From assembly GCA_029204225.1 (NCBI GenBank), contig CM055111.1:26385540-26449539 (forward strand): a DNA stretch of 64,000 nucleotides, written 5' to 3'. The position numbers and the translations under genes were made by a program. The notes beneath the pieces are model-generated. The model searched no databases. It saw only the letters and a program-made list of their open reading frames with translations, and was not told where the DNA came from. This document shows, one piece after another, positions 59,461-64,000 of the stretch. This DNA is from Diphasiastrum complanatum (lineage: Eukaryota; Streptophyta; Lycopodiopsida; Lycopodiales; Lycopodiaceae). Numbering within the stretch: the stretch's first letter is position 1; each line of letters opens with the position of its first letter.

Positions 59461-60130
59461 GGAGCAGCTTGGGAAAGTGAACAAAAGAATATCACTCTGC
59501 CGATACAACATAGACAATTTTCTAAAGAAGCAGCCGTGATAGACGGCGGTTCAGGAGCTAACCTGATTTCTACAAAGCTATATACAAATTGGGGCCTTAC
59601 AAAGATTAAGCCTGCTACTTTTGCTATTAAGCTAGCTGATCAAACGACGGTTTGTCCACGAGGAATGGTGGAAGATATACCTGTCAGGATTGCAGGAGTA
59701 TTGTTCGTCATTACTTTCGTCATGATGACTTACCAGAAGCACCAAATGTCTACCGAGTTCTCTTAGGACGTCCATGGTTACGAGTTGCGCAAGTAATTCA
59801 TAACTGGGATACCGGCAAAATCACTTTTGAAAATCGTGAACGTGCAGTTAAAATTGATCCTACGACTTGGACTATCAAGCCAGTGGTTCAAAAATCGGAT
59901 GACGATTCATCAACAACAGATCACACTTGTGATCGACCGGAGAAAAAAAAGGGAGTTCACTACGATTCTCAAATGGATATTGTCAATTGGAACGAAGCTC
60001 TTGCAACAATTGATTGTACAGCAGGATATATGTGTCAACAAGATATTCAATCGGAGATGAGCGAGATCTCCTTGTTAGATCGAACTTTGGATACGCCAAT
60101 CACATTTCCACTAAATGTGCTGAATGTAGC
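59461..60130 (+). pseudogene. Gypsy aspartic protease region
   Basis: AVIDGGSGANLISTKLY (about 59528-59578) has the single D-x-G-type active-site strand of a retroviral-type aspartic protease (here DGGSGA). LLGRPWLRVAQVIHNWDTG (about 59758-59815) is the usual later motif of the family. A frameshift near 59700-59750 divides the two parts, and a stop ends the frame at 60134. Its role would be cleavage of the element polyprotein. Confidence 0.75.
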
Positions 60131-60182
60131 CTAGATATCAACGGAACCTATACCAGATCCAATTGAGGATGATCCCATACCA

Positions 60183-60640
60183 ATGAGCCATGCCTTAACT
60201 TATGATGGCAATGCAGAACTTACCGATAAACAGATTCTACATCATATGGATCCGACCAGATTTGGAGTGCGTAATGTTCCTGATGAACCCGCAATCAAAT
60301 CGCCCAAAGCAGTTTTATTGAAGGGAGACAGAATGACAGGTTCGATGACGAAGAAACAAGCAAAGCAACATTATAATACGGTCCTGAAATGGGAAAATCC
60401 CTCTCAGAAGATCGATTTAAAGGAAGTGCCACCTCTATTGGATAAAGACAAAGGAAAAGTCAAAAATGATTCTTTAAGTCAGATCTCCAACAAGACATCA
60501 TCGTCTAGGAAGTCTTCACCTAAGAAGAAAGATTTATCATCCTGAAAGTCATCACCTCCACTATCAATTCCTGCTAAGAAGACTAAACGAAGATCCAAGA
60601 CAAGTCCATTCGAAAAAGAACAAGCAAATGTAGTCCAACA
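60183..60640 (+). pseudogene. Gypsy protease-RT spacer
   Basis: A charged, Lys/Ser-rich frame (SHALTYDGNAELTDKQILHH; SSSRKSSPKKKDLSS) ends at 60543 and is followed by similar text with a stop. It has no domain I recognise and is low in complexity at its end. Confidence 0.5.
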
Positions 60641-60644
60641 TGAT

Positions 60645-62732
60645 ATGCCAGAGCATTTTAAACGTTATACACTGGATGATGTGGTTATCATGTTACCTAT
60701 AACACATCGTGAACTTGAAGAACACATGCCGGAATCTAAAGAGGTTCACGATGGCCCAGCTAGGACGCAGCCAATGAATCTTGCAGAACCAGGAGAACCA
60801 GAAAAGATTGTACAAGTGGGATCACAACTTACTCCTGAACAGTATCAAGCACTCTGTTTGCCACTTATTAAGTATCAAGATTGTTTTGTATGGACTTATC
60901 AAGATTTGAAGGGTATTCCGACATCAGTCATTGAACATACCATACCTGTAGTACCTGATGCAATACCAAAGGTTACAAAGTTCTATCGCTGTAATCCTAA
61001 TGTAGCAGATCTGATAAAGAAAGAACTTCAGAGATTGCTTGACGCCGATTTCATTTATGAGATCGAGCATACCGAATGGATTTCACCGATTGTCATCGTT
61101 CCTAAGAAAAATGGGAAATTGCGAATCTGTGTGAATCTCAAAGCATTGAATAAAGTGACACGGAAGGATCACTTTCCGTTACCTTTAATTGAAAGCATTT
61201 TGGATTGCCTTGCTGGAGCGGAAGCTTATAGTTTCCTGGATGGATTTAGTGGTTACAACCAAGTTAAGATTGCACCTTCCAATCGCCACAAAACTGCTTT
61301 TACAACAGAATGGGACATCTATGCTTACAAAGTAATGTCGTTTGGACTCTGTAATGCACCAAGTTCATTCCAAAGAGTAATGCAATTTGCCTTTAAAGAT
61401 TATCTACAAAAATTCCTTGAAATTTACTTGGATGACTTGGGAGTTCATAGCACATATACAGACCACCTGGATCGATTGGAAAAAGTCTTTGAAAGATGCC
61501 GCAAATATCAAATTTCTCTAAATCCAGAAAAATGCCAGATATGGGTTTCTCACAGAGTGGTGGTTGGACATGTGATATCAAGACATGGTATTGCCACCGA
61601 TTATTCTAAAATCAAAGTTATTGTGGAATTGCCACCGCCAGCAACAATTTGAGGAGTTTATGTGTTTATGGGTCATGCGAACTACTATCGAATTTTTATT
61701 ATCTTCTTTGTGAATTTAGCACGACCCATATACAAATTAACTATTGTTCTTATTTGGACAGTAGAGGTGTTAGAAGCCTTTGAAAAGTTAAAAAAAGCAT
61801 TATCTTCAGCACCAATATTGCGTTCTCCATATTGGACATTAGAGTTTCATGTTCATACATATGCCTCAAAATACACCATTGGATCAGTTTTGACGCAGCC
61901 AAGTGACTATAAGAAAGATTATCTTATACGATTTGCAAGCAGACAACTTATAGATCCAGAAAAGAATTATTCAACATCAGAACGTGAAGCACTAGCCATG
62001 ATTTTTTATGTTCGAAAATTTCGTCACTATCTCATGGAAATGCACTTTGCATTTTATACGGATCATCCACCGTTACTTTACTTGGTAAACAAGACGTGTA
62101 ATACTAGACGTATTTCAAGATGGTTATTATTATTGACTGAATTTGACTTTCGAATTGTGGTTAGAAAGGGAAAGCAACATTATCTAGCCGATCACGTTTC
62201 GCGAATTGAATCCGCACCAGTTAATACTGATGTGGATGATGAACTGCCAGATGCTGCATTGTTCTATGTTGAAGCAGTACCTGAGTGGGCGACAGATATT
62301 GTTGAGTACCTGATGCTAGGACAACCGAATGACTCTTTGACAAAAGTACAGAAAAGACAATTGATTCATAAGGCTCAACCTTATCAATTAATTGCAGGAC
62401 AATTGTATCGTCGTGGATCAGATAATATTTTACGAAGATGTGTTTTACCACATGAAGTACCAGATCTAATCATGTTTTCATATGATGGCATGGGTGGAGG
62501 ACACTTCTCTACAGATATTACTATTCGCAAACTTTTGCAATCCAGTTGTTGGTGGCCTACGCTTCATAAGGACACAGAAAATTTTATTCTGACATGTGAT
62601 GTTTGCCAGCGAGCACGACGGCCTACTCGACAAAATTATGAACCCTTACATCCAGTTTTATCGCAAGCACTGTTTGAAACATGGGGACTGGATTATGTTG
62701 GTCCTATTCACCCCGCTGCTCAAGGATCTTAG
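60645..62732 (+). pseudogene. Gypsy RT, RNase H and integrase N-terminal part
   Basis: RT: SPIVIVPKKNGKLRICVN, SFLDGFSGYNQVKIA, TAFTTEWDIYAYKVMSFGL, and active site IYLDDLGVHS (YLDD at 61425-61436). A TGA at 61650 interrupts, and the same frame continues with GHANYYRIF and RNase H (FASRQLIDPEKNYSTSEREA; FYTDHPPLLYLVN). The first RNase H aspartate strand reads HTYASKYTIGSVL instead of the usual ..T/S-D-AS form, so that acidic residue is lost. The integrase zinc region shows YDGMGGGHF and CDVCQRARR; the first expected His is Tyr. Core start: WGLDYVGPI. A TAG ends it at 62732. All this shows a once active, now degraded pol. Confidence 0.85.
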
Positions 62733-63547
62733 GCCCGATACATTATCGTCGCAACTGATTATATGACCAAGTGGATTGAAGCCAAAGCTGTCAAAGTGGC
62801 TGATCTACCGCCAAGTTTCTATATGAAAATATTATAATCAGATTTGGATGTCCGATCAAAATTATTGGTGATCGGGGTACACACTTTGTTAATCAAACAA
62901 TGAAGTGTCTACTGGAAGATTTTTTTGCTATACACAGATTTAGTACTCCCTATTATCCCAAAGGGAATGGCCAAGCTGAATCTTCCAATAAGATTCTCTG
63001 CACCATTATGAGAAAGACAGTTGAAACGAGTCGGTCTGATTGGGAACATAAACTATATGCAGCATTATGGGCATTCAGAACCGCTTACAAAAATAGTACA
63101 AATCAAACACCTTTTCAACTGGTTTATGGTCAAGATGTTGTTATGCCAATTGAATTTTTAATCCCATCTTTACGCATAGCAACAACAGAACAATTAAATG
63201 ATGATCAGTCTTTACAACTTCGTCATGAAGCGTTGCACAAATTATGTGAAACTCGATTGATGGCAGTTCATGTCTTAGCAACAGAGAAAGCCTGTTGCAA
63301 GGCATGGCACGATCGGCGATTGCACAAGAAAGATCTGGAAGCAGGAGATCTTGCATTGATGTACAAAACCAAGCTGATCAAGGGTAAGTTGAAATTTACT
63401 AGGGAAGACCTGTATAAAGTGAAGGAAATCCTGAACTATGTTGTAGTAATTCTTGAGCACTTGGATGAAAAACAATTTGATACTCCGATAAATGACAGCC
63501 GATTACGCATGTTTTGGCAGCTTGCTCCGCTAGTTCAGCAAGCCTGA
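62733..63547 (+). pseudogene. Gypsy integrase core and C-terminal region
   Basis: After the stop, ATDYMTKWIEAKAVKVADL continues in the same frame. A frameshift at about 62815-62840 is followed by IIGDRGTHFVNQTMKCLLE (second Asp) and STPYYPKGNGQAESSNK (Glu), completing D-D-E. Downstream text (DWEHKLYAALWAFRTAYK, TPFQLVYGQDVVMPIEF, AWHDRRL, FWQLAPL) is the usual C-terminal part. It ends in a stop at 63547. Confidence 0.85.
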
Positions 63548-64000
63548 TCTCAATATATTTTTTCATTTTATTTGTTTTCACTTTTTTGTTTTCAATATTT
63601 AATTTGCTGACTTTTTTTTGTTCTAAAAAATAAAAAAAATAAAAAAAAGGAAGAAAAAAAAAATAAGGAAAGACTGATGAGCAAAATTCAGGAAGTCATC
63701 AGCATAAGGAAAAGGAAGCACAGTATTTTTATGGAAAATGACTTAGAAAACCACTGTTTTGAGTCGATTTGGCCAATATAGTATCAGAAACCTTCGTTGA
63801 GCTCTTGGACTGTACATCCACCCTTGATTTATCTGAATTGAGGTGGGCGAAGGTTTTTGACAAGAGAACATTCAATTTTTGAGTCAGTCGAATGTTCAGT
63901 GATATGCCATTTTGGAAACCTTCGCCGAGCATCATAACGTCATTATGAACCTTCGCCGACCTACTAGATGATCTTAAAATGTCAAAATTAGGTTGTCCAT
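63548..64000 (+). other. Gypsy 3' non-coding region
   Basis: A T-rich then A-rich stretch (63550-63690), followed by sequence with AACCTTCG(C/T)(C/T)GAG-like words at 63788, 63848 (inverse), 63917 and 63952. The same word recurs in the leader between 56750 and 57380. No LTR start was seen before the window ends. Confidence 0.5.

Larger units (their letters stand above)
56415..64000 (+). mobile_element. Decayed Ty3-gypsy element, running off the window
   Basis: Order: primer site (56419-56436), about 1.2 kb of non-coding leader, gag from the ATG at 57631, protease, RT, RNase H, integrase to 63547, then a 3' non-coding part with a purine-rich stretch (63625-63690). RT before integrase is the Ty3-gypsy order. 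Long leader and tail regions are reminiscent of larger plant gypsy clades, but I cannot assign a clade without a tree. The 3' LTR is not within the window. Several stops and frameshifts make this copy inactive. Confidence 0.88.

Overview
The window is nuclear DNA of a land plant. It holds spliced class III (secretory) peroxidase genes with the standard three-intron layout, a plant-type receptor-like cytoplasmic kinase with kilobase introns, and dense plant LTR retrotransposons (Ty1-copia and Ty3-gypsy) with initiator-Met tRNA primer sites. It also has a CACTA-type transposon remnant and very long (TC)n and (AT)n tracts. Low gene density and large repeat-filled introns fit a large genome. A seedless plant such as a fern is my guess from overall style only, not a demonstrated assignment. 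No prokaryotic, viral or organellar signature was seen.

Layout. 1-4125: a non-coding LTR retrotransposon (LARD-like) with a cut 5' LTR, a tRNA-Met primer site, a 2.6 kb internal part without credible coding capacity and an intact 3' LTR. A solo LTR of the same family, on the other strand and with a perfect 5-bp target duplication, sits at 52490-53725. 5750-7790: a decayed, integrase-deleted copia on the minus strand. 9338-18872: copia DNA on the plus strand, namely a gag fragment and then three truncated copia bodies joined head to tail, ending in a complete 1.2 kb LTR. 18900-19730: the C-terminal part of a CACTA transposase-type protein (DUF4216-like). 20690-32730: a segmental duplication with two peroxidase genes about 8.7 kb apart. 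33301-37012: a complete but internally deleted copia element with both LTRs. 39311-39520: a gypsy gag scrap. 43647-50319: a four-exon RLCK-VII/PBL-type kinase on the minus strand. 55657 to the window end: one decayed gypsy element running off the edge.

Only three genes look functional: two peroxidases and one kinase. The peroxidases are secreted haem enzymes of the cell wall or apoplast. Copy 2 keeps the family's conserved residues, while copy 1 has lost several, which suggests divergence or relaxed constraint. The kinase has all catalytic motifs and an N-terminus typical of plasma-membrane-associated PBL kinases of immune and receptor signalling. Nothing suggests that these genes form a cluster with a shared task; most of the remaining sequence is transposon debris and simple repeats.

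No clear new biological system was found. The most unusual items are: the coding-free LTR family rich in GGCGCC palindromes; the three-way copia fusion; TCGCGA-rich arrays in two different copia LTRs; a motif repeated on both sides of the gypsy coding region; and an unrecognised open frame at 26495-26940.
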